60,000 bases of DNA, from contig NC_087083.1 in assembly GCF_026151205.1 (NCBI RefSeq), positions 14,936,280 to 14,996,279 on the forward strand, written 5' to 3'. The position numbers were made by a program, and so were the translations under genes. This document shows, piece after piece, positions 59,200 through 60,000 of this stretch. The notes beneath the pieces are model-generated. The model saw only the letters and a list, made by a program, of their open reading frames with translations. It ran no database searches and was not told the DNA's origin. Every line of letters begins with the position of its first letter. Position 1 is the first letter of the stretch. This stretch comes from Bolinopsis microptera. Lineage: Eukaryota; Ctenophora; Tentaculata; Lobata; Bolinopsidae.

Positions 59200-60000
59200 G
59201 ATATTTCCAACATTATTATAATATGTATATTATGGGAATACTATATTTTTCCCGATCCATGACTCAATGTGCCGTAGGCTCTAACGATTCAAGGATAAGG
59301 GTTAGCGAAGGAGGTTTTTTTTTTGTATATGGTAGCTTGCGTACGTGCCTGCGTATGTGTCCTCGCGCAAAAGAAAAGTGGCCGCATTTCTTGTTAACAT
59401 ACTTTTTAAAATTCATATCAATATTTAGTAGGATTTGTTGACATGTGAGCACTATCTCTGAAGTCAGTTTTGAAACTGCCTCATTCCCTACTAAATTTCA
59501 TAGACATTTCATCAGCTGCTCAAAAAGCCAAAGCACCGTCGGTGGCCAGCTTTTAAAAAGCTCTTACATAATTTTCTTTCAATTGCAGTGTTGAGACAAC
59601 ACTAAACACGGTACCGAAAGTGTTTGACATCGGCGCTTTTGGATGAAAAACATATATTCTGTGGGAAGCTGGGAAGTGATGAAAAGTTTGGAATTTGACT
59701 TACCTGGTCGGTTCCGGCAAGGTTTCGGGCAAAATTTCCGTTTCAGCGAGTTATTCAGGAGCTGAAATGGCTGCTTTTCTACTAAAACTAGCTACCATTA
59801 ACTGGCTCCCTGTGTACTGTGCTGTGTCCTGATAATACTTTAATACAGTGATGTCATTGGCTAGAACAGAGTCGCGTGACATTACTACTGTGTTTTGATT
59901 GGTCGACTCAGATTTGTTGACAGAAGGTACTCGTCTCGGAGCTCGCTACAGAACACATTCGTTTGATTATCTCTGCCTCCGTTTTCTGGAGTTATAATAA
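59200..60000. other. right edge, no gene seen
   Basis: Overlapping opposite-strand frames at 59223-59452 have no family features. No further calpain exon was recognised up to the window end. Confidence 0.4.

Overview
The window is animal (metazoan) nuclear DNA, probably from an invertebrate. It is AT-rich, its genes are split into small exons (about 50-260 bp) with GT-AG introns, and most of the sequence is intronic or intergenic repeat. There are no bacterial-type operons. No species can be named from the sequence alone. All gene models below were assembled by hand from splice signals and reading phase; no alignment or database search was run.

Layout. 1-4494: a 184-bp satellite array that continues past the left edge. 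4770-22403 (minus): the 5' seven exons of a beta-secretase (BACE)-like aspartyl protease. Its fourth intron-separated interval (exon 3 to exon 4) carries a complete 8,887-bp DNA transposon at 12296-21182, with 843-bp terminal inverted repeats, a perfect 9-bp target duplication and an apparently intact 13-exon, 809-residue transposase that I cannot place in a named superfamily. 22404-25359: intergenic, with a foldback hairpin and a relic resembling the transposon's inverted repeat. 25360-40393 (minus): a complete 11-exon septin of the SEPTIN2 group, 362 residues. 41366-47944 (minus): CHCHD4/MIA40, the mitochondrial intermembrane-space import oxidoreductase, with a disturbed first exon. 52173-52781 (minus): the last two exons of an unrecognised gene. 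58608-59192 (plus): a fragment of a calpain protease domain.

The genes look like unrelated housekeeping or cell-biological neighbours and do not form a pathway. What unites the window is repeat behaviour. Minisatellite arrays lie directly against exon edges (often within 1-60 bp), and in several cases the repeated unit is a copy of the splice site or exon edge itself: septin exon 7, BACE-like exons 5 and 6, and CHCHD4 exon 1. Many of these arrays share CACGTGAC and GACGTCAC words. Several short non-autonomous transposons with visible target duplications are scattered through the introns.

The two observations I consider most worth checking are the intact long-inverted-repeat transposon with an unclassified multi-exon transposase, and the arrays that multiply splice acceptors.
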